Source of the DNA: Candidatus Uhrbacteria bacterium
GTDB lineage: Bacteria; Patescibacteriota; Patescibacteriia; JACQRZ01
Length of the DNA stretch: 52,788 nt
Reading direction: 5' to 3'
Assembly (NCBI GenBank): GCA_016206175.1
Contig: JACQSB010000002.1
Coordinates: 1-52,788, forward strand
Shown: positions 1-9,174 of the stretch, in pieces
How the letters are laid out: every line of letters begins with the position of its first letter
Numbering within the stretch: position 1 is the stretch's first letter
The notes under the pieces: model-generated
The model's database searches: none
What the model was told of the DNA's origin: nothing
What the model saw: the letters and a program-made list of their open reading frames with translations, nothing else
Made by a program: the position numbers and the translations under genes

Positions 1-51
1 CCTGACCCCCACATTGCAAATGTGGTGCTCTACCAACTGAGCTAACGGCCC
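1..51 (-). tRNA. tRNA-Ala(TGC), 3' part cut by window edge
   Basis: Reverse complement GGGCCGTTAGCTCAGTTGGTAGAGCACCACATTTGCAATGTGG...; anticodon stem CCACA/TGTGG, loop TTTGCAA. Confidence 0.9.
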
Positions 52-72
52 TTACATGCATGGCGGAATCTC

Positions 73-149
73 TGGTGGGCGGTAGAGGAGTCGAACCTCT
101 GACCTTTACAATGTCAATGTAACGCTCTAACCAACTGAGCTAACCGCCC
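73..149 (-). tRNA. tRNA-Val(GAC)
   Basis: Reverse complement GGGCGGTTAGCTCAGTTGGTTAGAGCGTTACATTGACATTGTAA...ACCGCCCACCA; loop TTGACAT; CCA encoded. Confidence 0.95.
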
Positions 150-221
150 ATTCTTGTTATAAATGCGATATTTTCTTTTCTAAGAGCCTTACTTTTCTTT
201 AATTATACCGAAAATTACGCA

Positions 222-250
222 TTGTGTCAATCAGATCGCGCTGGTATACT
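222..250 (+). promoter_or_regulatory. sigma70-like promoter for cca (TTGTGT-N17-TATACT)
   Basis: -10 TATACT at 245-250, ATG at 262; very short or no leader. Confidence 0.55.
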
Positions 251-261
251 TCCTTTATTCT

Positions 262-1863
262 ATGGCATCCTTTACTTCTCCAATGGCTCTTCATGCCCAC
301 ATGCGTGCGTTGCGGCGGCGGGAGGCATTTGCTTTTCTCGAAAAGCTGGAAAGAAAGCATAAAAACAGCCAAATCTATCTCGTTGGGGGTGCAATCCGCG
401 ACATTTTACTAGGGCGTCACTGCAAGGACTATGATTTTGTGGTACGCGGCGTACCGGCAAAAAAACTGCAGGCATTTCTTACAACGCTCGGCCGTGTAGA
501 TTTGGTTGGTAAACGGTTTGGCGTTTTGAAATTCACTCCGGCGGGAAGGGCAGGCAAGGATTTTGCCGCTCGCAGCCTCGAGACATTTGATATCGCATTG
601 CCGCGCACCGAGGAGCCGATCCTGCATACGGGGCAGTACCGCGACTTTTATATCATCCAGGATCCATCACTCGCGATTGAAGATGATCTCGCGCGGCGCG
701 ATTTCACTATCAATGCGCTTGCCTACGACATCAAAGCGAAACAGGTTGTGGATCCGTTTGGCGGTCTAGCCGATCTTTCCAAAAAACGCATCCGCACCGT
801 CGGGGAGCCGGACGAGCGGTTTCGGGAAGATTACTCCCGCATGCTGCGAGCGATACGTTTTTGCTGCTCGCTTCGTTTCTCTATAGAGAAAAAAACCTCT
901 GATGCGCTTTCGCGCGACATGCATGCCCTCAATCGGATGGTCAGTGCTGCAGCGCATTGCGTGCATACCGGCGATGAGGAACTGATGCGCGTCGTGCCGC
1001 ATGAAGTGATCTCTCGCGAAATGCTTCGGACATTTGATGTTGATCCTGTCAGGGCGTTTGACCTGTATGATCGCTACCATGTGTTTGATACGATCGTTTC
1101 TGATCTTGTTGCGATGAAAGGCTGCCCGCAGCCAAAACAATGGCATTCCGAGGGTGATGTGTGGACACATACGCGACTTGCGCTTCGCGCGCTGATGAGC
1201 CCCGCATTTTTGCGCGCAAATAAAACATTGCAGCACTACTATCCTGCGCATAAGCTCTCTCTATCCCCCCTTCTGGTTATCGCCGTTCTGTTCCACGACA
1301 TTGGCAAACCATTTGCTCTCAAGACACCCGAGCGGGATGGTGTTGATCGCATTCGCTTTGATGGTCATGATCGCATTGGCGCGGATATCGCAAAAGAAAA
1401 TCTTGTGCGTCTGCGCATTCAGACTGCTCCTGAATATTCGGTTGATCCGGCCGACGTCGCATGGCTGATCCGCCATCATCTTTTGCTTCTGAACGCATCT
1501 GTTGAAGAGCTGCGTAATAATACCATTGAAAAATATTTTTTTCGCAATCCGGTTTTGGGACACACCTTGCTTCAATTAGTATGGGCGGATTCCACAGCTT
1601 CAAAACAGGCGTCGGGCACATCAAGTCTCGGCACGTATCGGACATTTTTGAAAAAAATGGAATCGTTTCTACGCGTTAGTCGCGCGAAAGGCGCGCATTT
1701 GCCGAAGCCGGTTGTCAACGGCATAGATATCATGCGTACACTTTCAATAAAACCTGGCGCGAAAATCGGCGAACTGCTGCTTGCCGTGCGCGAAGAACAG
1801 CTTGCCGGCCGCATCAAAACAAAGCGCGACGCAATTCACTTTTTGCAAACGCTATCATCATGA
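262..1863 (+). CDS. cca: CCA tRNA nucleotidyltransferase / poly(A) polymerase family with HD domain
   Basis: LVGGAIRDILLGRHCKDYDFVV, RRDFTINALAYD, RMLRAIRF motifs; HD-type FHDIGKP. Confidence 0.93.
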   Translation: MASFTSPMALHAHMRALRRREAFAFLEKLERKHKNSQIYLVGGAIRDILLGRHCKDYDFVVRGVPAKKLQAFLTTLGRVDLVGKRFGVLKFTPAGRAGKDFAARSLETFDIALPRTEEPILHTGQYRDFYIIQDPSLAIEDDLARRDFTINALAYDIKAKQVVDPFGGLADLSKKRIRTVGEPDERFREDYSRMLRAIRFCCSLRFSIEKKTSDALSRDMHALNRMVSAAAHCVHTGDEELMRVVPHEVISREMLRTFDVDPVRAFDLYDRYHVFDTIVSDLVAMKGCPQPKQWHSEGDVWTHTRLALRALMSPAFLRANKTLQHYYPAHKLSLSPLLVIAVLFHDIGKPFALKTPERDGVDRIRFDGHDRIGADIAKENLVRLRIQTAPEYSVDPADVAWLIRHHLLLLNASVEELRNNTIEKYFFRNPVLGHTLLQLVWADSTASKQASGTSSLGTYRTFLKKMESFLRVSRAKGAHLPKPVVNGIDIMRTLSIKPGAKIGELLLAVREEQLAGRIKTKRDAIHFLQTLSS

Positions 1864-2780
1864 AAATTACCATTACAGCATCTCAAGCCGGAGCGCGCAT
1901 TGATCAGATCGTACAGCAGAAATTGTCCGATCTGTCGCGTTCACAGATACAAAAACAATTTTTCGATCAAGACCGCGTTATGGTAAGCGGCAAAGTGTGC
2001 ACGAAACATTACCGCGTAAAAAAAGGCGACGTGATTACTGTGGCAACGGAAACGGGGTCAGGTACAGATTTGCTTCGCGAAACTGAACCAAACCCCGTTT
2101 CCCCTCCGACTATCCTGCACGAAACAGATCAGTATGTCATTCTTGACAAGCCATCCGGTCTCTTGACGCATCCGACACAAGACAATACTGAGCCCTCCGT
2201 AGCCGAATTTCTTCTGAGCCGCTATCCTTCCATACGAAAAGTAGGAGACGATCCGACACGGCCCGGCATTGTGCACCGGCTCGATAAAGACGCCTCCGGC
2301 ATCATGGTCGCGGCAAAGACGCAGCAGGCATTTGATTCGCTCAAGCGTCAATTCAAATTGCGGCATGTGGAAAAAGAATATCTTGTACTGGTGTACGGAT
2401 CGCTCCCCCGCGAAGAAGGCGATATCGCCTTTTCTCTGAAACGCGCAAAGCACAGCCCTCGCATTGCGGCGACAAGCGGATCGGGCCGCGCCGCAAGCAC
2501 TCATTATGTCGTAGAAGAGCGGTTTTCACGTTATTCCCTAGCGCGCGTCATGCCCCGAACCGGCCGCACTCATCAGATACGCGTGCATTTTTTTGCCTAC
2601 GGCCATCCGATCGTCGGCGATGCTGTCTATGCCCCCAAACATATCAAGAAAGTCGAAGCAACGCGTCTCATGCTTCATGCGTTCCGCCTCGGATTCCACG
2701 ACATTAACGGGGAATGGCGGGAGCATGCTTGTCCACCCGGTAGTGATTTTGAAAACGTGGTGCGCCGATTGCGCACGTAA
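1860..2780 (+). CDS. RluA family pseudouridine synthase (S4 domain plus catalytic domain)
   Basis: N-terminal S4-like region; GIVHRLDKDASGIMVAAKT and GRTHQIRVHF motifs; ATGA overlap with upstream gene. Confidence 0.93.
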   Translation: MKITITASQAGARIDQIVQQKLSDLSRSQIQKQFFDQDRVMVSGKVCTKHYRVKKGDVITVATETGSGTDLLRETEPNPVSPPTILHETDQYVILDKPSGLLTHPTQDNTEPSVAEFLLSRYPSIRKVGDDPTRPGIVHRLDKDASGIMVAAKTQQAFDSLKRQFKLRHVEKEYLVLVYGSLPREEGDIAFSLKRAKHSPRIAATSGSGRAASTHYVVEERFSRYSLARVMPRTGRTHQIRVHFFAYGHPIVGDAVYAPKHIKKVEATRLMLHAFRLGFHDINGEWREHACPPGSDFENVVRRLRT

Positions 2781-2789
2781 TATCTTGCT

Positions 2790-4037
2790 ATGAGAGAGTC
2801 ACATTCATCCGAACAAATCCGCGCGAAAGAATCAGATGAGATTGTATGGAAAGAGAAGTTGGAAAATATTTTCCCGCTGGAAACACTCAAGCGTTTTTTT
2901 GAGCGTACGGATATTCGCAGGATATTCCTAGCTGCAATCATCGCCATCCCCGCCTGTGCGCCGAAGCTGTCCGAAGTTGCTCCTGTCCAATCGGAGACCG
3001 CCGCTGTCGCTGTTGAAAAAACACCCGCCCCTGCCGTCGAAACGCGCACACCCCTGCCCCTCCTTGGGCCGCAAAATCCGGAAACACCCGTGGCGCAGGA
3101 AAATGCAGACGAGATTATAGCCGGCACATTAGAAAAACAGCTTCCCCCGGATTTCCGGCCCGAATCCAGCGCGCTGCATGAAGCGATCAGTCATTTTACT
3201 GATGAAGAGCTTGCGCGCGCGCATATTTCACGCGAAGAGTTGGCAGCGGCACTTTCACAGTTGCTCCATGTGTTTATTAAATTTGAAGACAACGATATTG
3301 TCTACCCCGCGATAGAGCATCGTCTCTTCCGCGACGGGATACGATATTACGTAGAATGGGATGATGCGCAAGAACGGCCTTTCGGCGAGCAAGACGCCCG
3401 CACTGTCGTGGATGAAGCCATGCAAGAGTTGCACCAGCGTACCGACGAGCTTGTCAAAGTCGAGCGAGTACGCTCGTCTGCTGATGCGAATGTCATTCTT
3501 CGCTTTCGAGATTTTGGCTTGGATGAAGACGGAGTGCCGATCGTATCCGGCGGGAGGACGGGAGTGCTCTATACCCGTAAACAGCTTCCATTAGTCGGCG
3601 AGTACGTGGAGAATATATTTGATACGATACAGTTCAACCTTAACAAAGATCTCATGGGCTCGGAGACGAATAATATCCAGATCGTGGAAAACAAGACCGG
3701 TCGCGAGTTTACCGACTTTGAGTCATTTCCTCGCGAAGCGCAGCGGGATCTGTACGCCGCGTATTTTAAGCGCGCGGTAATCCATGAGACTATTCATCGG
3801 CTTATCGGTTTTGCGTATCATAATGACGAGCTGCCGACAAGCATTATGAATAGCATTGCCCATTTGTTGCTTGCATTAAGCAACGCGGAAACGTCGAGCG
3901 GAGAAAAGAAATTACGCGTCGATATCACGACCGATATGGAAGATCCCGTCGATCCTGTGTTTCCCCTGATCCGCGCGTGCTGGCTCATCCTCTCCAAGGC
4001 GGAAGCATTAGAGAAAGTGCCGGAAGCCGCGGAATAA
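2790..4037 (+). CDS. hypothetical membrane/secreted protein with HExxH motif
   Basis: Hydrophobic FLAAIIAIPAC segment, then Pro/Ala-rich linker; VIHETIHRLIG. Confidence 0.7.
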   Translation: MRESHSSEQIRAKESDEIVWKEKLENIFPLETLKRFFERTDIRRIFLAAIIAIPACAPKLSEVAPVQSETAAVAVEKTPAPAVETRTPLPLLGPQNPETPVAQENADEIIAGTLEKQLPPDFRPESSALHEAISHFTDEELARAHISREELAAALSQLLHVFIKFEDNDIVYPAIEHRLFRDGIRYYVEWDDAQERPFGEQDARTVVDEAMQELHQRTDELVKVERVRSSADANVILRFRDFGLDEDGVPIVSGGRTGVLYTRKQLPLVGEYVENIFDTIQFNLNKDLMGSETNNIQIVENKTGREFTDFESFPREAQRDLYAAYFKRAVIHETIHRLIGFAYHNDELPTSIMNSIAHLLLALSNAETSSGEKKLRVDITTDMEDPVDPVFPLIRACWLILSKAEALEKVPEAAE

Positions 4038-4049
4038 ACCGCGGAACCG

Positions 4050-4078
4050 TTGACATATCAGACCGGTTTTGCTATTGT
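4050..4078 (+). promoter_or_regulatory. sigma70-like promoter for rplS (TTGACA-N17-TATTGT)
   Basis: TTGACA 4050-4055, TATTGT 4073-4078. Confidence 0.7.
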
Positions 4079-4106
4079 CTTTCCTATCATCAATTTACCT
4101 TTATCT

Positions 4107-4436
4107 ATGGCAACAGAACACGCATTTTCCGGAGTGAAGCCCGGAATGACCGTGCGGGTACACCAGAAAATTAAAGAAATCAACCCAAAGGGCGAAGAAA
4201 AGGAGCGCGTGCAGATTTTTGAGGGTTTTGTGTTGAAGCGGAAAGGCGGAGATAGTGCATCGGCGACTATTACCATACGCAAGATTTCCAATGGAATCGG
4301 AGTAGAAAAGATTTTCCCAGTTCACCTGCCTTCGATCGTGAAGGTTGAAAAAGTGAAACAAGCGAAAGTACGCAGGGCAAAACTCCATTACACCCGCACC
4401 TCTAAAAAGAAGCTTAAAGAAAAACCGCTCGTCTAA
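4107..4436 (+). CDS. rplS: 50S ribosomal protein L19
   Basis: [18 protein letters not shown]...[15 protein letters not shown]...[31 protein letters not shown]. Start 4107 preferred over the track start 4050. Confidence 0.95.
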   Translation: MATEHAFSGVKPGMTVRVHQKIKEINPKGEEKERVQIFEGFVLKRKGGDSASATITIRKISNGIGVEKIFPVHLPSIVKVEKVKQAKVRRAKLHYTRTSKKKLKEKPLV

Positions 4437-4450
4437 ACCGAGCGGTTTTC
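4421..4450 (+). terminator. Rho-independent terminator after rplS
   Basis: AAAACCGCTCG-loop-CGAGCGGTTTT overlapping the rplS stop. Confidence 0.8.
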
Positions 4451-4507
4451 TCTCTTGCATTTCGGAATATATTTCTTTACAATCGGAGTATTCGTTTAGA
4501 TACATAT

Positions 4508-4592
4508 GCCCAGGTGGCGGAATTGGTATACGCGCATGGTTGAGGGCCATGTGCCGCAAGGCTTGGAGGTTCGAGTCCTCTCCTGGGCACCA
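4508..4592 (+). tRNA. tRNA-Leu(GAG)
   Basis: GCCCAGGTGGCGGAATTGGTATACGCGCATGGTTGAGGGCCATGTGC...CTGGGCACCA; anticodon GAG; long variable arm. Confidence 0.93.
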
Positions 4593-4622
4593 AATGAATT
4601 TTACGAAATAAATCATTTCATT

Positions 4623-4979
4623 ATGCCTCTTTTTGGAGAAGGGCGGCCTACGCCGCGAGATATGGGGATGCAGCCAAGAGATTTGGGGATCCAGCCGCGG
4701 GAAGAAGATAAACAATACCATGACCGTGCGGTAGTCAATGGTGTTGAAATCGAAGTACGGTGGGATGATACTAATAACGATTACCTTATACACTTCCCCC
4801 AGATTGATATTGGCGATGAGAATCGACAAAGAGGCATTTACGATAATGTGATACGCATGAATCAAGACCCAAATTCGGCGAAGGAAGTATTTGAGTTTGC
4901 CAAAGAGGTGGCGGAACGATTTAGTGACGTATATGAAGTTTATCCGAGAGCGGAGGGCTATATTAAAAGTTTGCGATAA
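4623..4979 (+). CDS. hypothetical protein, 118 aa, with N-terminal PRDxGxQ repeats
   Basis: The track ORF starts upstream inside tRNA-Leu; first start outside the tRNA is ATG 4623. Confidence 0.6.
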   Translation: MPLFGEGRPTPRDMGMQPRDLGIQPREEDKQYHDRAVVNGVEIEVRWDDTNNDYLIHFPQIDIGDENRQRGIYDNVIRMNQDPNSAKEVFEFAKEVAERFSDVYEVYPRAEGYIKSLR

Positions 4980-4996
4980 CAATAACAACGATTTCA

Positions 4997-5722
4997 ATGC
5001 AATTACATACCCAATCCCAATCGAAACGAAGCACGCAGATTTTCTTTTTATTTCTCTTTGTCGTCGTTGGATTTATCGCCTTGCAGATACCAATTGCAAA
5101 ACTCGCAGGGTCAAAAACTGCGTTCACAGCCTACGATGCTTTTGCGCCGATTGCCGGTGCATTCTTGGGAAGCATACCAGGTATCATAGCAGTGTTTTTG
5201 ATGCAAGTGCTTAATTTTTTCGTCCAAGGAGCTGTCATCCAGGATGCGGGTACGATCATCCGCTTTTTCCCAATGCTATTCGCGGTATGGTATTTCGCTG
5301 ACAAAAGAAAAGCAAATATCATTGTGCCAATGTTCGCAATCGTTGCATTCCTTCTGCATCCGATCGGCAGGCAAGTATGGTATTTCACCCTCTTTTGGAC
5401 GATTCCCATTATCGCGCATGTATTTCGCGAACGGTTTGTATTCGCGCGGGCGTTAGGCGCGACATTTTCCGCGCACGCGGTTGGCGGTGCGTTATGGATC
5501 TGGACGTTTTCCATGCCGGCATCGGTATGGCAGTCCCTGATTCCTGTCGTCATCCTTGAACGGTTTGTGTTTGCCGTCGGTATCACCATTACATTCCTTG
5601 CTGTTTCCAACGCACTGTACCTTGTTGAGAAGCATTTTGCGCTTACCTCCGTGCTTCGGGTTGATACTCGGTTCGTACTTCGCCATCTTCGCGATGCTGC
5701 GCGCGCGCAGAAAATCTCCTAG
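4997..5722 (+). CDS. polytopic membrane protein, possibly ECF-transporter S-component-like
   Basis: About six hydrophobic segments; FAPIAGAFLGSIPGIIAVFLMQVLNF resembles ECF S-component regions. Confidence 0.6.
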   Translation: MQLHTQSQSKRSTQIFFLFLFVVVGFIALQIPIAKLAGSKTAFTAYDAFAPIAGAFLGSIPGIIAVFLMQVLNFFVQGAVIQDAGTIIRFFPMLFAVWYFADKRKANIIVPMFAIVAFLLHPIGRQVWYFTLFWTIPIIAHVFRERFVFARALGATFSAHAVGGALWIWTFSMPASVWQSLIPVVILERFVFAVGITITFLAVSNALYLVEKHFALTSVLRVDTRFVLRHLRDAARAQKIS

Positions 5723-6221
5723 TCCGCGGTACATCGCGTTTGCCGCCATCAGCATTGACGGACGGATCTCGCTTGCAAAAGATCGCCTTCCTGATTGGAC
5801 AAGCAAGGAAGACAAAAAATTTTTCCAAACATCTCTCGCGCATTGCGATGCTGTGATCGTCGGTCGCAATACGTACTATGCGGCGGCAGCTCGGCTGCGG
5901 CGCCGCATCACCTATGTCCTGACAAGCCGTGTGTCGCGACCGCAAAAGAGAGGAAGCGTCACATTTGTAAATCCCGCGATAACAGATATCGCCCCTCTCT
6001 TGAGTGTGCATCGGAACGTCGCCATACTTGGTGGCGCTGCTGTCTATCAATACATGCTGGAACGCGACTTGCTCCATGAGTTCTACATAACAGTTGAACC
6101 TCTTTTGTTTGGCCGCGGCATTCCTCTGTTGGTCGGCGGCACGAGTATGCACACACTTCGGCTTCTTTCTGTGCGCAAGCTCAACTCGCGCGGCACTCTG
6201 CTTTTGCATTACAAGGCATAA
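5694..6221 (+). CDS. RibD C-terminal / dihydrofolate reductase-like protein
   Basis: YIAFAAISIDGRISLAKD, DAVIVGRNTY, NVAILGGAAVYQYMLERDLLHEFYITVEPLLFGRGIPL. Confidence 0.8.
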   Translation: MLRARRKSPSPRYIAFAAISIDGRISLAKDRLPDWTSKEDKKFFQTSLAHCDAVIVGRNTYYAAAARLRRRITYVLTSRVSRPQKRGSVTFVNPAITDIAPLLSVHRNVAILGGAAVYQYMLERDLLHEFYITVEPLLFGRGIPLLVGGTSMHTLRLLSVRKLNSRGTLLLHYKA

Positions 6222-6238
6222 ATCCTGTCACTAACGGG

Positions 6239-6970
6239 ATGAACATAACGCCAATCAAAACTAGCATATTCCGAGAAGGGCAAGACCTTTTTTCTTTCCT
6301 TACGAAATACCTCCCCCCATTGTTATCAGGCACCATTGTTGTCATTACTTCAAAAATCGTCGCGCTAGCGCAAAGACGTACGGTTGTGGCGCGTACAGAG
6401 AAAGAGAAAGAGAACATCATCCGCGCTGAAAGCGACTACGCGATCAAGACTCCCTACGCATGGCTTACGATTAAGGATGATGATGTGATGCCATCCGCAG
6501 GAGTGGATGAGTCAAACGCAGATGGCAAAATTATTTTGTTGCCGAAAAACTGCATGCGTACAGCATCCGAGATACGGCACAAATTGTGCCGACATTATGG
6601 CATCAAAAATCTTGGAGTTTTGATTACTGATAGCCGCACCTTGCCGTTGCGCGCAGGGACTATCGGTATGGCTCTCGGATATGCCGGTTTTCGTGGGATA
6701 AAAGATTATCGTTCCAAGCGTGATCTATTCGGCAGGGCTTTTCGCATCACGCGCGTTGACCTTGCCGACAGTCTTGCGGCAGCGGCTGTCTGTACCATGG
6801 GCGAAGGTAAAGAGTGTCAGCCACTTGCCATCATTACTGATGCGCCAGTGACATTCTGCGTTCGTTCTCCCAAGAGGGAATTGCACATTCCCATCCATGA
6901 TGACATGTATGCTCCGCTCTTTTATCGCGCTCTGCAACACAAGAAGCAGCCCGTCAAGAAAATAACGTAA
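6239..6970 (+). CDS. CofE-like gamma-glutamyl ligase (F420-0:gamma-glutamyl ligase family)
   Basis: IVVITSKIVALAQ, ESDYAIKTPYAWLTIKDDDVMPSAGVDESNADG, LGVLITDSRTLPLRAGTIGMALGYAGFRGI. Confidence 0.85.
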   Translation: MNITPIKTSIFREGQDLFSFLTKYLPPLLSGTIVVITSKIVALAQRRTVVARTEKEKENIIRAESDYAIKTPYAWLTIKDDDVMPSAGVDESNADGKIILLPKNCMRTASEIRHKLCRHYGIKNLGVLITDSRTLPLRAGTIGMALGYAGFRGIKDYRSKRDLFGRAFRITRVDLADSLAAAAVCTMGEGKECQPLAIITDAPVTFCVRSPKRELHIPIHDDMYAPLFYRALQHKKQPVKKIT

Positions 6971-7820
6971 GAGCGCCGATGCCGATCAATGTTATGGCGG
7001 TGCCAATCAGCTTACGCGGGATATCTTCCCGCTCTTGGAATAGTATAATGCCCATTGCGATCGAAAAGATCATCATGCTTTGATAGATCGCCTGTACGAC
7101 ACTGACAGATCCGAGATGCAGCGCGACCGTGTAAAGATAAAATGAGCCGGCATTGATCAATCCCACACTGATTTTTGCTACAAGCCGGTCGTTTGCGAGC
7201 GCACGGATTTTTTTCCGTGGATGCTTTACGAGGAAAGGCAACACGAGAATGCTCGGTATCGACATTGCAAAGATAATCATGGACGGAGAAAACCACGCTG
7301 ACGCCATTTTCATTGTAACGGCAAGCAGCGCCGCAAAAAAGGAAAAGATATACGCATAGCGCACGCCTTTATCACTCTTGAGTTTGTGGGGCGCTCCGGT
7401 TATCAAGAGTCCGGAGAACAGGATGAGGATGCCGATGTATTCATGAGCCTGCAGCGCTTCTCGGAGGAGCAAAAAGGCAAGGATAGGGATCCATATCAAT
7501 CTCATCCGGATGATGACGGCGGATATGGAGAGGTGGGCATAGGAATGCATCTTCATGTACAGATATATGCAAACGATTTCAATAATGCCGACAACGGCAA
7601 GCAGTGCCGCGCCCGATACTGTGATTGACTCTGGTGGATCTGCAAAAACAGCAACAGCAAATATCGTTCCGCGGATCAATTCAAAGAACCACGCAAATGT
7701 CACCGCGTCGTCGCCGTCTTTTAAGGCGTATCGCGTAAGGAAATTAAATATGTTTGACCCAATGCCGCCGATGACAGCAAGCAGTATCCAGAGCTCCATA
7801 GGTAATGACAATGACACCAA
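6954..7820 (-). CDS. EamA/DMT family transporter
   Basis: About ten hydrophobic segments in an EamA-type duplicated layout. Confidence 0.8.
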   Translation of the reverse strand: MVSLSLPMELWILLAVIGGIGSNIFNFLTRYALKDGDDAVTFAWFFELIRGTIFAVAVFADPPESITVSGAALLAVVGIIEIVCIYLYMKMHSYAHLSISAVIIRMRLIWIPILAFLLLREALQAHEYIGILILFSGLLITGAPHKLKSDKGVRYAYIFSFFAALLAVTMKMASAWFSPSMIIFAMSIPSILVLPFLVKHPRKKIRALANDRLVAKISVGLINAGSFYLYTVALHLGSVSVVQAIYQSMMIFSIAMGIILFQEREDIPRKLIGTAITLIGIGALTLFS

Positions 7821-7861
7821 AACACTATCATAGATCTGATCTGCGAGAAATAGCCTGGGAC

Positions 7862-7890
7862 TTTACTGTCGCCACCCTACTTGCTATACT
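7862..7890 (+). promoter_or_regulatory. sigma70-like promoter for pyrF (TTTACT-N17-TATACT)
   Basis: -10 ends 9 nt before ATG 7900. Confidence 0.6.
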
Positions 7891-7899
7891 AGCGGCACT

Positions 7900-8730
7900 A
7901 TGACTAGGGGAAATTTTTTCGATCTTCTCCAGGCACGTTGGGATCGTGGCACAGCTGTCTGTGTTGGCCTTGATGCTGATTACAAAAAGATTCCGGAGCA
8001 TCTCAAAAAAGGTGATGTGCGCGATGCGCTTTTTGCATTCAATACGGCAATTATCGATGCTACGGCAGAGTACGTATGTGCCTTCAAACCACAGAGCGCA
8101 TATTATGAAGCATGCGGACCGGAAGGCATTGCCACACTTCTCGATATAGTAGGATATGTGCAAGGGAAGTATCCTGATATTCCATTGATTCTTGACGCAA
8201 AGCGGGGTGATATCGGCTCAACCAACGATGGGTATGTGAAGGCCGCATTTGAAGTCGGCGGATTTGATGCCATCACGCTTCATCCCTATCTTGGCAAAGA
8301 AGCGCTCAAGCCATTCCTTGACCAAGAAGATAAAGGTTGTATCATCCTGTGTCGCACGTCTAACCCCGGAGCAGGAGAGTTTCAGGATCTTGTAGTGGAT
8401 GAATCCCCTCTCTATCTGCACGTCGCTCGTCGAGTTGCCGATGAGTGGAATACAAACGGAAACTGCGCTGTCGTTGTTGGCGCGACATACCCGGAAGAGC
8501 TTGCGCATGTCCGCGGGGTGATCGGGGATATGCCGATCTTGATTCCCGGGATCGGTGCGCAAGGCGGTGATATTGAAAAAACGGTTCATGCAGGGAAGAA
8601 TAGCAAGGGACAGGGAATGATCATCAATTCTTCGCGTGGGATTATCTTTGCATCGCAAGGAGAGGGTTTTGCCGAAGCGGCAAGCCTTGAGGCAAAGAAA
8701 CTTCGCGATGCGATCAATCAATACCGATAA
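7900..8730 (+). CDS. pyrF: orotidine 5'-phosphate decarboxylase
   Basis: CVGLDADYKKIP, AFKPQSAYYEACG, PLILDAKRGDIGST, ITLHPYLG, IIFAS near the C-terminus. Confidence 0.92.
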   Translation: MTRGNFFDLLQARWDRGTAVCVGLDADYKKIPEHLKKGDVRDALFAFNTAIIDATAEYVCAFKPQSAYYEACGPEGIATLLDIVGYVQGKYPDIPLILDAKRGDIGSTNDGYVKAAFEVGGFDAITLHPYLGKEALKPFLDQEDKGCIILCRTSNPGAGEFQDLVVDESPLYLHVARRVADEWNTNGNCAVVVGATYPEELAHVRGVIGDMPILIPGIGAQGGDIEKTVHAGKNSKGQGMIINSSRGIIFASQGEGFAEAASLEAKKLRDAINQYR

Positions 8731-8807
8731 GGGCAGTTAGCTCAGTTGGTTAGAGCATACGGTTTACATCCGTAGGGTCACAGGTTCGAATCCTGTACTG
8801 CCCACCA
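8731..8807 (+). tRNA. tRNA-Val(TAC)
   Basis: GGGCAGTTAGCTCAGTTGGTTAGAGCATACGGTTTACATCCGTA...CTGCCCACCA; loop TTTACAT. Confidence 0.95.
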
Positions 8808-8816
8808 AGACACACT

Positions 8817-9161
8817 ATGCATCCTCATAATCGGCATGGAGAACAAGGTCCGAGCGACCATGACGTCGAAAAATATAGACTCGCTCAAGAATTAGCAAAA
8901 GAACTATTTAGTGAAAAACTCGATCCGGCACGCGATTACTTCAGCGAGCTTGAGGAGTTTTGTTCTTCCCGCGGCTTTGCTGTCGATGTCAGCTACAAGC
9001 AAGGCAAGAATTTCAAGGAATGCGCCATTACTGTTAGTTTTTCCCAATTTGGGCTACCCCCGATTGTTCATGCAGAACGGGATAAAAGTTTGTCTGTTGC
9101 GAAAAATCGCGCCGCGAAAAAACTTTACGATCAGCTCGAACAAGATTTACACTCATCATGA
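8817..9161 (+). CDS. small dsRNA-binding-domain-like protein
   Basis: DYFSELEEFCSSRGFAVDVSYKQGKNFKECAITVSF...SLSVAKNRAAKKLYDQLEQ resembles a dsRBD alpha-beta-beta-beta-alpha pattern. Confidence 0.6.
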   Translation: MHPHNRHGEQGPSDHDVEKYRLAQELAKELFSEKLDPARDYFSELEEFCSSRGFAVDVSYKQGKNFKECAITVSFSQFGLPPIVHAERDKSLSVAKNRAAKKLYDQLEQDLHSS

Positions 9162-9174
9162 AAGCTTGTGCGGT

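Noticed and set aside
766-1645. Reverse ORFs opposite cca
   Set aside because: Shadow ORFs with Cys/His/Arg-biased composition typical of antisense frames.
4506-4622. N-terminal extension of the ORF starting at 4506
   Set aside because: Lies within tRNA-Leu(GAG); ATG 4623 is the first start outside the tRNA.
4101-4997. 298-aa reverse-strand ORF
   Set aside because: Runs antisense through rplS, tRNA-Leu and the 118-aa gene; its GEDSNLQALRHMALNHARIPIPPPGH segment is the familiar antisense tRNA-Leu translation artefact.
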